Shown here piece after piece: positions 44,587-53,220 of a stretch of 64,000 nt of DNA. A program made the position numbers and the translations under genes. The DNA comes from Kordia antarctica. Its GTDB lineage: Bacteria > Bacteroidota > Bacteroidia > Flavobacteriales > Flavobacteriaceae. The stretch is taken from the NCBI RefSeq assembly GCF_009901525.1, contig NZ_CP019288.1:434001-498000 (forward strand), read 5' to 3'. Position 1 is the stretch's first letter, and every line of letters starts with the position of its first letter. The notes below the pieces were generated by a model. It ran no database searches, was not told the origin of the DNA, and saw nothing but the letters and a program-made list of their open reading frames with translations.

Positions 44587-45815
44587 GGCGTAATAGACAA
44601 AATGGTTGCTAAAAACCCTGTTAGAGCTTATATTAACTAGCTTTGGAGCAAATCAAAGGTTTTGAATAAAAAAAATGCACTTATTGTAACAGCTCCATAA
44701 CCAAAAAGTATGGAGTCAGAAACGGAAAACAACGATATAAATGTCTAGCCTGTGGCAGGTTTTTTAAAGGCGGTAAATTTATAATTCCAGCTATAATCTG
44801 GGATGAATACAGCAAAGGCAAACAGACTTATTTTCAGCTTGCTCAAAAGTATGGATGCTCTAAGAGAACCATCCAGCGTAAAATAGACTTGCACATTGTT
44901 TCTATACCTGAGAAAATACCCAAAAAAGTTATCGTTTTAATGGACACAACCTATTGGGGTAGAAGTTTTGGATTGATGTTATTTAAGGATGCCCATACTA
45001 AGGAAAATCTACTTTGGTATTATGTACGTTCGGAAACAAACGCACTCTATTTACAAGGCGTCAATCACCTCAAATCAAAAGGATATACCATAGTTGCAAT
45101 TGTCTGTGATGGAAGAAAAGGACTTATACGTGTATTCAAGGATTTACCTGTACAGCTTTGCCAGTTTCATCAGGTTGCAACTATACGAAGGTACATAACC
45201 AAAAATCCAAAAATGTCTGCCTCTATTGAGCTTAAGGAACTTGTGAGCCTATTAAAGCAGACAGATAGAGAATCTTTTGAAGGTGGTTTAACGTTATGGT
45301 TTTTGAAATGGGAACTCTTCTTAAATGAGCGTACAACAAACCCAGAGACTGGGAAAAGTCATTATACTCATAAAAGATTGAGAAGTGCTTATAGGAGCCT
45401 AAATACAAACATGAAATGGTTATTTACTTGGTATGATAATTACGAGTTGAATATACCTAACACAACGAATATGATTGATGGACATTTTTCAGATTTGAAG
45501 AACAAATTAAGAAACCATAATGGCTTGACAAAACAAAGAAAAATCAAGTTTATAAATGAGTTTTTAAAGGCATAATGCCCTCTAAAAAGATATAAAAAAG
45601 GAAGCCTAGAAAGGCTTCTTAAATCGACTTTTTTGTCGGGCATCCAATGTATCCCTATCGGGTTGCTCTCCAGCAGAGCCCGTTTCTGTTTTGTTGGATA
45701 ATGTGAAGATATTAACTACTGTTGAAAATAAAAAAAATAGCCCTAAAAAACAGCAACCGTTTTGTCCACATGAAAAAGATTACATTAAATTAGCAACCAT
45801 TTTGTCTATTACATC
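44587..45815 (+). mobile_element. IS256-like insertion sequence, copy 1 (1229 bp)
   Basis: Ends GGCGTAATAGACAAAATGG and, inverted, GATGTAATAGACAAAATGG: terminal repeats of at least 23 bp with two mismatches at bases 2-3. Flanked by an 8-bp direct duplication GATTTTTT (44579-44586 and 45816-45823), showing an actual insertion event. It carries one transposase and, downstream of it, a hairpin (GAAGCCT-AGAA-AGGCTTC, near 45603). By eye it matches the copy at 48570-49798 along its whole length. Size and 8-bp duplication fit the IS256 family. Confidence 0.95.
44889..45575 (+). CDS. IS256-like transposase, variant zinc-binding type (copy 1)
   Basis: DDE-type transposase. The track from TTG gives 228 residues, but the same frame is open from 44670 and its first part encodes a zinc-ribbon (CTYC ... 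CLAC, from 44676) and a helix-turn-helix (LAQKYGCSKRTIQRKIDL). The real protein is therefore about 300 residues, without an ATG. A run of eight A (44668-44675) follows a TTG in another frame, so slippage could join them. Catalytic acids: D in MDTTYWG, D in CDGRKG, and the third position is Asp in NMIDGHFSDLKNKL where Glu is usual. Identical to the second copy. Confidence 0.88.
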   Translation: MHIVSIPEKIPKKVIVLMDTTYWGRSFGLMLFKDAHTKENLLWYYVRSETNALYLQGVNHLKSKGYTIVAIVCDGRKGLIRVFKDLPVQLCQFHQVATIRRYITKNPKMSASIELKELVSLLKQTDRESFEGGLTLWFLKWELFLNERTTNPETGKSHYTHKRLRSAYRSLNTNMKWLFTWYDNYELNIPNTTNMIDGHFSDLKNKLRNHNGLTKQRKIKFINEFLKA

Positions 45816-46023
45816 GATTTTTTCACATATTAGATAAACTTTTAAACTGAAATTTTGATCTTGGAATGTTAAACTCGCTCTGCTTTTAGTATCGCTGACG
45901 CTGTTGGCTTGCTCGATTTTTTTCTTTACACGTCACTGCGAGAAGCGAGAGAGACGTAGCAGTCTTTTGCTTTGTAAACAAATTGCTGCAGAAATTCATC
46001 GATCAAATTAAAAAAAATATATA
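45816..46023. other. Spacer with a degraded family B repeat
   Basis: Begins with the IS target duplication, then a stretch at 45931-45990 starting CGTCACTGCGAGAAGCGAG that resembles the family B repeats. No gene is visible. Confidence 0.5.
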
Positions 46024-47343
46024 ATGCAAAAGATTTTTATCAAAATTACTATTCTATTATTTTTAGTTTCATTTCAAGTACATTCTGGAGAAACATCTTT
46101 TGATCAGTATACGTATCTCGCACAGAATATTGATATTTCAACGCATCAAAATAAAAAATTCAAATTATCTGTGAGTGTGCGAAAGGAAGTTCCCGAAGAA
46201 AAGGAATCAACACACTTATTTGTTAGTATAATAGATGATTCAGAGAGTCAAAATTCTTTGCAATACAAAACCTCTGGTAATAAGCAACTCATAAAGCAAA
46301 AATGGAGCAAATTTACAATTGAAGATACGATAGATGTAACTGCAAAAAAAATCGGGTTTGGTTTAATGTGCATGGATAGTGGGAAAATTTTCTTTGATGA
46401 TTTTAAGTTAGAAATTCAAAATGAAGATGGAACTTGGGAACAATTACAACTTAAAAACCCTGATTTTGAAGAGAATTTTGAAAATAAAGAACCGATTTGG
46501 GGAAATGAACACATTAAATCAAATAAAAATTTCACAACGCTAATTACTAATGAAAACCCTCATAGTGGCAACTACTGTTTGGTAATTGAAGGAAAAAACA
46601 TTTATGGAAAAAGTGAAGAAAACGGCGATTTTGTGGCTGTAAATGGAGTGAAATTGTATTATGAAATTTACGGAGAAGGAAAACCATTGTTATTGCTACA
46701 TGGATCAGGACAATCTATAAGTGCTTTTACAAGTCAAATTGACTTCTTTTCCAAGCATTATAAAGTAATTGCGCTCGATAGTAGAGGCAGAGGAAGATCT
46801 ACGGATAACGATGAAGAACTAACGTACGTAAACCAAGCAAAAGATGTAAACGATTTTTTAGATGAATTGCATTTGGATTCGGTTTCTATTATTGGTTGGA
46901 GTGATGGCGGAATTATAGGATTAATTATGGCAATGAAATATCCTGAAAAAGTCAATAAATTAGTGGCAATGGGCGCAAATATTTATCCAGATGGCTTATT
47001 AGCTGAGCGATTACAATTGCATAAAGAAACTGTAAAGAAGCTTGAAATGGATGAAAAAAATACAAACACCATCAATTATAAGCTGTTTAAACTAATGGTT
47101 GATTATCCACAGTTAAAATTTGATGATCTTAAAAGTATTACTTCGCCAACATTGATTATGGCAGGAGATCATGATCTTATAAAAGACATGCATACCGTAA
47201 AAATTTTTCAAGCAATTCCCAATGCAAACCTTGCGATATTTCCCGGTGAAACGCATTGGTTTCCTGCATCGAACTCAAAATTATTCAATAGTACTGTGTT
47301 TGATTTTTTACAGAAAGAATTTAAAAAGCCGAAGCGATTCTAA
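46024..47343 (+). CDS. Secreted alpha/beta hydrolase with N-terminal beta-sandwich domain
   Basis: 439 residues with a signal peptide (MQKIFIKITILLFLVSFQVHS). Residues about 25-190 look like a carbohydrate-binding-type beta-sandwich (FKLSVSVRKEVPEE, KIGFGLMCMDSGKIFFDDFKLEI, NPHSGNYCLVIEGKN). From about 200 is an alpha/beta hydrolase: oxyanion loop LLLHGSGQS, nucleophile S293 in GWSDGG, acid D382 in AGDHD, and H411 in GETHWFP. It acts outside the cytoplasm on an ester or amide; the substrate is unknown. It converges with the broken regulator gene at 47369. Confidence 0.87.
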   Translation: MQKIFIKITILLFLVSFQVHSGETSFDQYTYLAQNIDISTHQNKKFKLSVSVRKEVPEEKESTHLFVSIIDDSESQNSLQYKTSGNKQLIKQKWSKFTIEDTIDVTAKKIGFGLMCMDSGKIFFDDFKLEIQNEDGTWEQLQLKNPDFEENFENKEPIWGNEHIKSNKNFTTLITNENPHSGNYCLVIEGKNIYGKSEENGDFVAVNGVKLYYEIYGEGKPLLLLHGSGQSISAFTSQIDFFSKHYKVIALDSRGRGRSTDNDEELTYVNQAKDVNDFLDELHLDSVSIIGWSDGGIIGLIMAMKYPEKVNKLVAMGANIYPDGLLAERLQLHKETVKKLEMDEKNTNTINYKLFKLMVDYPQLKFDDLKSITSPTLIMAGDHDLIKDMHTVKIFQAIPNANLAIFPGETHWFPASNSKLFNSTVFDFLQKEFKKPKRF

Positions 47344-48569
47344 ATTCTCAATTTTTCAACTACTTATTCTATAAATTCATCAAATATAAAACCAAGTCAT
47401 CGCTAGATTTTAGACCAAGCTTTTTACGTACACGGCCACGAATTCCTTGTACAGTTCGGTGTGAGATTCCTAACATGATGGCAATTTCTTTGGAAGTAAG
47501 ATTCATTCGGATGTACGCGCAATAGCGAATGTCTTTTGTAGTTAAATTTGGAGCTAATTCGTTTAATTTTTGAAAGAATCCTTCGTGAACTTTATCAAAG
47601 TGGAGTTTAAAATTTGTCCAATCTTCACTTTTGTTGAGTTGTTCTTGAAGATTTTCTTTTAATTCATCATTTGATCGATCAATGTTATCAATAACTTCCG
47701 TAAGTAATTGCGCTTTTTCATATTGATGCAAAAATAAATCTGCCAATTCTTTATTTTTTAATTGAACTTCATGTTCTAGATTTTCAATTTCTATTTGACT
47801 AATTTTATTTTCTTTAGCTGTTAATTCTGTTGCAATTTTGGATGATTTCAATTTTGCTTTAGAGTAGAATAGTAGGAACACCAAGGCAAGTATCAATATC
47901 AACGCAGTTAGTAAAATAGTCCAAGTCAGTAATTTTGAATATTCTTCATTTTTCTTTGCTGTTGTAATTTCTAAATCTTTTTTATCAATTTCGTAAGATA
48001 TTTTTAACGTATTTAACTGTCTACTAGCTTCTTCGTTAAAAACAGAGTCATTCATGTCTGCATACTGTTTATAGTATTCAAGTCCTTTGGCATGATTTCC
48101 TTTCGTTTCTTCTAGTTCAGATAAGGCTTCAAATATTTGAGCTTGCGTGTCTAAATCGTTTGCTTTTTGTGTGAGTACAAGTGCTTTTTGTAAGTAGTCT
48201 TCTGCTTTTTTAAATTCTTTTTTTTTGGTGTAAATTAATCCTGCGTTGAGGCTCGTTTCAATAATATCACGGGAATCTACTAATCGTTCTTCTACTTTCC
48301 CTACAGAATCTACTTTTTCAATGTACTTTAACGCGTTGTCATATTCATCTACTTCATAATAATAATCAGACATAACAGCATACGCATATATCACATGTTG
48401 AAGGTCTTGACTTTCAAGTGCAAGCTTTATTCCATTTAAAATATATTTTTTAGCTTTTTTATAATCATTCACAGCCATAAATGCTGAACTCAACTCAATG
48501 TTAGATTTCGCTTCGACTGACTTGTGATAAATTGAATATTTATGAGCTAATAATAAGAATTCAATTTGT

Positions 48570-49798
48570 GGCGTAATAGACAAAATGGTTGCTAAAAACC
48601 CTGTTAGAGCTTATATTAACTAGCTTTGGAGCAAATCAAAGGTTTTGAATAAAAAAAATGCACTTATTGTAACAGCTCCATAACCAAAAAGTATGGAGTC
48701 AGAAACGGAAAACAACGATATAAATGTCTAGCCTGTGGCAGGTTTTTTAAAGGCGGTAAATTTATAATTCCAGCTATAATCTGGGATGAATACAGCAAAG
48801 GCAAACAGACTTATTTTCAGCTTGCTCAAAAGTATGGATGCTCTAAGAGAACCATCCAGCGTAAAATAGACTTGCACATTGTTTCTATACCTGAGAAAAT
48901 ACCCAAAAAAGTTATCGTTTTAATGGACACAACCTATTGGGGTAGAAGTTTTGGATTGATGTTATTTAAGGATGCCCATACTAAGGAAAATCTACTTTGG
49001 TATTATGTACGTTCGGAAACAAACGCACTCTATTTACAAGGCGTCAATCACCTCAAATCAAAAGGATATACCATAGTTGCAATTGTCTGTGATGGAAGAA
49101 AAGGACTTATACGTGTATTCAAGGATTTACCTGTACAGCTTTGCCAGTTTCATCAGGTTGCAACTATACGAAGGTACATAACCAAAAATCCAAAAATGTC
49201 TGCCTCTATTGAGCTTAAGGAACTTGTGAGCCTATTAAAGCAGACAGATAGAGAATCTTTTGAAGGTGGTTTAACGTTATGGTTTTTGAAATGGGAACTC
49301 TTCTTAAATGAGCGTACAACAAACCCAGAGACTGGGAAAAGTCATTATACTCATAAAAGATTGAGAAGTGCTTATAGGAGCCTAAATACAAACATGAAAT
49401 GGTTATTTACTTGGTATGATAATTACGAGTTGAATATACCTAACACAACGAATATGATTGATGGACATTTTTCAGATTTGAAGAACAAATTAAGAAACCA
49501 TAATGGCTTGACAAAACAAAGAAAAATCAAGTTTATAAATGAGTTTTTAAAGGCATAATGCCCTCTAAAAAGATATAAAAAAGGAAGCCTAGAAAGGCTT
49601 CTTAAATCGACTTTTTTGTCGGGCATCCAATGTATCCCTATCGGGTTGCTCTCCAGCAGAGCCCGTTTCTGTTTTGTTGGATAATGTGAAGATATTAACT
49701 ACTGTTGAAAATAAAAAAAATAGCCCTAAAAAACAGCAACCGTTTTGTCCACATGAAAAAGATTACATTAAATTAGCAACCATTTTGTCTATTACATC
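48570..49798 (+). mobile_element. IS256-like insertion sequence, copy 2 (1229 bp)
   Basis: Same ends, length and content as copy 1. The flanking 8-bp duplication is CAATTTGT (48562-48569 and 49799-49806). It is inserted in the minus-strand regulator gene, in opposite orientation to it. Apparent identity to copy 1 points to recent movement within this genome. Confidence 0.96.
48872..49558 (+). CDS. IS256-like transposase, variant zinc-binding type (copy 2)
   Basis: Protein identical to copy 1 (228 residues from TTG; open frame from 48653 with the zinc-ribbon and HTH). The same A-run lies at 48651-48658 and the third acidic residue is again Asp. Both copies sharing the missing ATG means either that this is the native expression mode or that both derive from one altered parent. 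Confidence 0.88.
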   Translation: MHIVSIPEKIPKKVIVLMDTTYWGRSFGLMLFKDAHTKENLLWYYVRSETNALYLQGVNHLKSKGYTIVAIVCDGRKGLIRVFKDLPVQLCQFHQVATIRRYITKNPKMSASIELKELVSLLKQTDRESFEGGLTLWFLKWELFLNERTTNPETGKSHYTHKRLRSAYRSLNTNMKWLFTWYDNYELNIPNTTNMIDGHFSDLKNKLRNHNGLTKQRKIKFINEFLKA

Positions 49799-50301
49799 CA
49801 ATTTGTTTATAATTATTTCCTAATCCAGATTCATCTGCGGCAATAGAAGAATACGCAAAATAGAGATGTTTGGGACTTTTCGTTTGTTGTGCGATTTTTA
49901 ATAAATCGTACGCAATTGGTGCTGCTTTTTCATAATCGCTAAAAGCATAATATACGGCTTCCATTAAATGAAATAGATCATATTTCAAATCTAGATCCGT
50001 TATTTTATCAGAATCATCAAATTCTCTTTTTACGTATGTATATAATTGTGGAGAATAATTTTCTATATACAAATGATCAATTTTTGAAACAAACGTAACT
50101 CGCTTTAAAGGTTCGTTTTCCAATGAATTTATTGAATCAATAATTATAGCAACATCTCCAGCATTAGATTGTGCTACTACTGTGTTTATAGAGAATATAA
50201 GCCAAATAGAAAAGAATACGTATAGGTGTTTCAACATCATGTAGCTAAAGTAAGTTCTTTAAAGTGAAAATCATTAAAATTTTGTGACATAATATCCTAC
50301 T

Positions 50302-50345
50302 GCGTACCTATTACGTAGCTATAACGTAGCTAGTGCGTATGTAAA
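50302..50345. promoter_or_regulatory. Four 11-bp direct repeats, helically phased
   Basis: GCGTACCTATT, ACGTAGCTATA, ACGTAGCTAGT and GCGTATGTAAA repeat with an exact 11-bp period. They lie 62 bp upstream of the broken regulator gene (minus) and about 130 bp before the T9SS substrate gene (plus). Spacing of one helical turn suggests cooperative binding of a protein on one DNA face. Confidence 0.5.
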
Positions 50346-50474
50346 AATAAGGATACGTACCACTCACAAACTACTTTTACATCAGTATTATATAGTTGAA
50401 AAGAACACATAAAACTCAATTCTAATTTTTAACAAAATCTAAATTAAATAAACAAGTATTAAATCTATGATTAT

Positions 50475-50957
50475 ATGAAATATAAACAAGTAAAACACAT
50501 GACTTTTTGTTTCCTTATGGGAACAGGATTTCTTTTTGCGCAAGAATCTGTTAATACGGCAGGAGGAACCGCCACAGGTTCTACAGGGAATTCTACTTTT
50601 TCTGTTGGACAAGTAACGTATACTCTAAATACAGGATCTAACGGATCACTTTCGCAAGGTGTACAGCAAAGTTTTGAAATTTCTACAACGTTAGGAATAG
50701 AACAAACAGGAATTCAATTGGAAGTTGCCGCTTATCCAAATCCAACAACAGACTTTATCAATCTTCGTCTGAAAAACACAGATGTTTCAGGATTAAGTTT
50801 TCAAATGGTTGATGTTTCTGGAAGAGTAATCGCTTCAAAAAAACTTACCACAGCTACTACGATCATTCCAATGCAAAAATTACCAACTGCCATCTATTTT
50901 ATTTCAATATTAAGAAACAAAAAAATTATTAAAACATTCAAAATTATCAAAAAATAA
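50475..50957 (+). CDS. Type IX secretion substrate with type A sorting domain
   Basis: 160 residues: signal peptide (about 1-22, cut after FA before QES), a Gly/Thr/Ser-rich region (AGGTATGSTGNSTFSVGQV), then a C-terminal domain of about 80 residues typical of T9SS type A signals (AAYPNPTTDFINLRLK, VDVSGRVIASKKL, LPTAIYFISI, ending KTFKIIKK). The protein would pass to the cell surface through the T9SS and be cleaved or anchored there. The next gene starts 5 bp on, so the two form an operon. Its functional part is too short to name. Confidence 0.88.
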   Translation: MKYKQVKHMTFCFLMGTGFLFAQESVNTAGGTATGSTGNSTFSVGQVTYTLNTGSNGSLSQGVQQSFEISTTLGIEQTGIQLEVAAYPNPTTDFINLRLKNTDVSGLSFQMVDVSGRVIASKKLTTATTIIPMQKLPTAIYFISILRNKKIIKTFKIIKK

Positions 50958-50962
50958 GCATC

Positions 50963-51844
50963 ATGAAAAAGAACATTACTTTAGTATTCGCTTTTATACT
51001 TACGCTAAGTTTATATGCGCAAACTCCAGAAAAATTGAGTTACCAAGCTGTATTGCGTGGCGTAACTAACACACTAATTACCAACCAAAATGTTGGAATG
51101 CAAATTAGCATTTTACAAGGTTCTGCATCTGGACCTGCTATGTATGTGGAGACGCATATGCCAACTACGAACGATAACGGATTGGTAAGTTTAGAAATAG
51201 GAACAGGAACCGTAGTTTCTGGAACATTTAATACGATTGATTGGGGAATTGCGACCTATTTTATTAAAACAGAAACAGATCCGCTAGGAGGAACTTCATA
51301 CACAATTACAGGAACGAGTCAATTAGTAAGTGTTCCGTATGCACTGTACGCTAGAAAAAGTGGCGATAGCAAAGATACATTTAAGTATTTAGGAGCTGCA
51401 AGAGGAAAAAACGATGGAAGTCCAAATCCGAATGTAAACAATGAAATTCCTAGTTTTACCTTAGTTACGTTGCGTTGGTTAGGTGTTGCTGAAAATTATA
51501 TGAATAGTTTAGGAGGCACAAATAATACACAAATTACGATTCCTGCTGGCGTTACGCATATCAAAATTAATACGGGAATTATTTATGAAGCAGGAACGGC
51601 TGATAGTATGTCTACCATAGCAATTTATCAAGATGGCACACCATTTGTCCTTGCAAATCAATCATATCCAACGTACAATCAATTTAACTCTAAATACGGT
51701 TTTAACTTGGCTACACAATACATTCCTGTAACTCCAGGACAAGTATTTGAATTTCGTATGTTCCAAGATTCACCAGATACAATTTACTTATCATGGGGAA
51801 GTATTAGTGCTTCTTTCTCTTTTGAATTTTATGCTAAAAACTAA
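50963..51844 (+). CDS. Secreted beta-rich protein of unknown function
   Basis: 293 residues with a signal peptide (MKKNITLVFAFILTLSLYA, cut before QTP). Residues about 20-130 carry the conserved opening LSYQAVLRGV, VGMQISILQG and VSVPYALYAR, often seen in Bacteroidota exported proteins before a tail-fibre-like or C1q-like domain. The C-terminal 150 residues (THIKINTGIIYEAG, YIPVTPGQVFEFRMF, ending SFSFEFYAKN) look like a C1q/TNF-type beta-sandwich. It may pair with the upstream T9SS protein as a surface structure. The function is not known. Confidence 0.82.
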   Translation: MKKNITLVFAFILTLSLYAQTPEKLSYQAVLRGVTNTLITNQNVGMQISILQGSASGPAMYVETHMPTTNDNGLVSLEIGTGTVVSGTFNTIDWGIATYFIKTETDPLGGTSYTITGTSQLVSVPYALYARKSGDSKDTFKYLGAARGKNDGSPNPNVNNEIPSFTLVTLRWLGVAENYMNSLGGTNNTQITIPAGVTHIKINTGIIYEAGTADSMSTIAIYQDGTPFVLANQSYPTYNQFNSKYGFNLATQYIPVTPGQVFEFRMFQDSPDTIYLSWGSISASFSFEFYAKN

Positions 51845-51888
51845 CCATCTTTTTATATAATTAATCATTATTTTAATTCAAATTTACT

Positions 51889-51918
51889 AAAAAGGCACTC
51901 CGAAACGAGTGTCTTTTT
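51889..51918 (+). terminator. Terminator after the secreted-protein operon
   Basis: AAAAAGGCACTC-CGAAAC-GAGTGTCTTTTT: a 12-bp stem with one G-U type mismatch, followed by a short T-run. Confidence 0.8.
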
Positions 51919-52075
51919 CATTGCATGGCATTCAAATTTAAAAACAGACAATAATTTGCCACTAAAGAAAAAATCTCAAAATTGAAAAATAAGTAGCATA
52001 AAACAAAAACACCTATTCCTTGTAACATTCTGAATTATAGATCGTCTTACAAACAATCAACCAAAAAATTATCAA

Positions 52076-52750
52076 ATGAATTCAACCAAAAAAACAGCAA
52101 GAATTGTAGGTATATTATTCTTGCTCATTTTCGCCATTGGCGTGACAATGTATCAATTTTTGCAAAGTCCACTTTTTGCAGAAGATTTTCTGACAGCTAC
52201 TGCTGCTAACGGAAATCAAATTATAACTTCTACCTTACTTGGAATTATAAGTGGCGCATTATCTATTATAATCGCTGTACTATTATTACCTATTTTTAAG
52301 AAATATAGTTACAATTTGGCATATATTTATTTAGCATTCAGCATCCTAGAATTTGCAGCCATCTTTGTTGATAATATTAGCGTGTTATCGCTCTTAGATT
52401 TGAGTACTGCATATATAGATAGTGGAAATGAGGCTTCTAGTTCATTTAATCTTATGGGAACGTTGTTGTATGAAAGACATGCTTGGACACACTATTTTTC
52501 ACTATTAATGTCTTGTTTCCCAGTTTTTGTATTGTATTATACATTGTATGTTGCGCGATTAATTCCAAGAGCTATTTCTATTTTCGGAATAGTTGCTGCA
52601 TTGCTAATGTGCGTTCATATGGTAGCTTCTATTTTTGGACATGGTATAAGTATGGATATGATGATTCCAATGGCGTTGGTTCAACTATTATTTCCAATAT
52701 GGCTGATAGTTAAAGGGTTAAAACCGGCATTAGAACCAACCGTAGCATAA
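52076..52750 (+). CDS. DUF4386 membrane protein
   Basis: 224 residues with six likely membrane helices, first at about 8-28 (ARIVGILFLLIFAIGVTMY) and last near 195-214 (MIPMALVQLLFPIWLIVKG). Conserved features of DUF4386 are the ARIVGI opening, the FxxLQSPLFxEDFL loop and the central LMGTLLYERHAW. The domain function is unknown. Monocistronic, with a terminator at 52787. Confidence 0.88.
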   Translation: MNSTKKTARIVGILFLLIFAIGVTMYQFLQSPLFAEDFLTATAANGNQIITSTLLGIISGALSIIIAVLLLPIFKKYSYNLAYIYLAFSILEFAAIFVDNISVLSLLDLSTAYIDSGNEASSSFNLMGTLLYERHAWTHYFSLLMSCFPVFVLYYTLYVARLIPRAISIFGIVAALLMCVHMVASIFGHGISMDMMIPMALVQLLFPIWLIVKGLKPALEPTVA

Positions 52751-52786
52751 GAAATTTTAAACTTTCTAAATTAATATTCAAAACAC

Positions 52787-52814
52787 AAAAGTTCAGCAAA
52801 TTTGTTGGACTTTT
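52787..52814 (+). terminator. Terminator after the DUF4386 gene
   Basis: AAAAGTTCAGCAAA pairs with TTTGTTGGACTTTT (two G-U pairs), then a T-rich tail. Confidence 0.75.
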
Positions 52815-52912
52815 CTGTTTTTTTAGGAATCAATATTATAGTATCTTCTTCATTCCACAAATAACAAGAATAAAAAATAATCGTGATTACTATATACTGT
52901 TTTAATGTTAAA

Positions 52913-52927
52913 TACGGTGTTACCGTA
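52913..52927. promoter_or_regulatory. TACGGT-GTT-ACCGTA dyad upstream of the peptide gene
   Basis: A 15-bp dyad with perfect 6-bp arms, 53 bp before the ATG at 52980. Possible operator; the arms share TACGG/CCGTA with dyads at 17623 and 30783. Confidence 0.45.
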
Positions 52928-52979
52928 AGTAGTTGCTAATTTGTTTTTATACTTTTCTTCTTAATCAAAACCTTATATC

Positions 52980-53144
52980 ATGAAAAAAAATGTTTTAAAC
53001 CTAAAAGGCGCTCAACAATTGGATAAGTCAGCTCAAGCTGAAATTAATGGAGGTAAAGTTCCTCCAGGAGGTTGTCCAGGTTCTTTAGAATGGAATCCAA
53101 TAGAACGTTGTTGTTATAACTATTCAACGAATGTATGTTGCTAA
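52980..53144 (+). CDS. Double-glycine leader, Cys-rich peptide (bacteriocin/RiPP-like precursor)
   Basis: A 54-residue open frame. Residues 1-25 look like a class of leader common in Bacteroidota (MKKNVLNLKGAQQLDKSAQ, ending AEINGG), where an exporter with a C39 peptidase cuts after Gly-Gly. The predicted mature part (residues 26-54) starts KVPPGG and contains five Cys (32, 44, 45, 53, 54), with CC pairs near the middle and at the very end, so disulfides or other Cys modification are possible. A strong terminator follows 15 bp after the stop, and a dyad lies upstream. No exporter or modification enzyme is in the window. Function (antibacterial, signal or other) is inference. Confidence 0.75.
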   Translation: MKKNVLNLKGAQQLDKSAQAEINGGKVPPGGCPGSLEWNPIERCCYNYSTNVCC

Positions 53145-53159
53145 AATAATCTTTATGTT

Positions 53160-53180
53160 AAGCGAACTTCGGTTCGCTTT
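53160..53180 (+). terminator. Terminator after the double-glycine peptide
   Basis: AAGCGAAC-TTCG-GTTCGCTT followed by TTC and a T-rich stretch: a perfect 8-bp stem with a stable UUCG tetraloop. Confidence 0.9.
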
Positions 53181-53220
53181 TCTTCTGTTTTTTTCTTAAT
53201 TTATTTAAAGTCGCTGAACT

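Larger units (their letters stand above)
47369..50240 (-). pseudogene. TPR/LuxR-type regulator gene split by the second IS copy
   Basis: The 5' part is 50240-49799 (signal peptide, helical repeats, ending NNYKQI). The 3' part is 48569-47369 (TPR repeats, one membrane helix LLTALILILALVFLLFY, a coiled coil, and a LuxR-like HTH: SKEIAIMLGISHRTVQGIRGR). Removing the 1229-bp IS and one 8-bp CAATTTGT duplication rejoins the two in frame (KQI-EFLLLAHKY) into a protein of about 544 residues. This architecture of periplasmic TPRs, a helix and cytoplasmic HTH is common in Bacteroidota. The 3' piece keeps a frame from a TTG in the IS end, so a membrane-HTH fragment might still be made; the sensory part is cut off. 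Confidence 0.93.

Noticed and set aside
47369-48583. Intact LuxR-type regulator starting in the IS end
   Set aside because: Its first four residues come from the IS terminal repeat; rejoining across the IS gives a longer, continuous protein.
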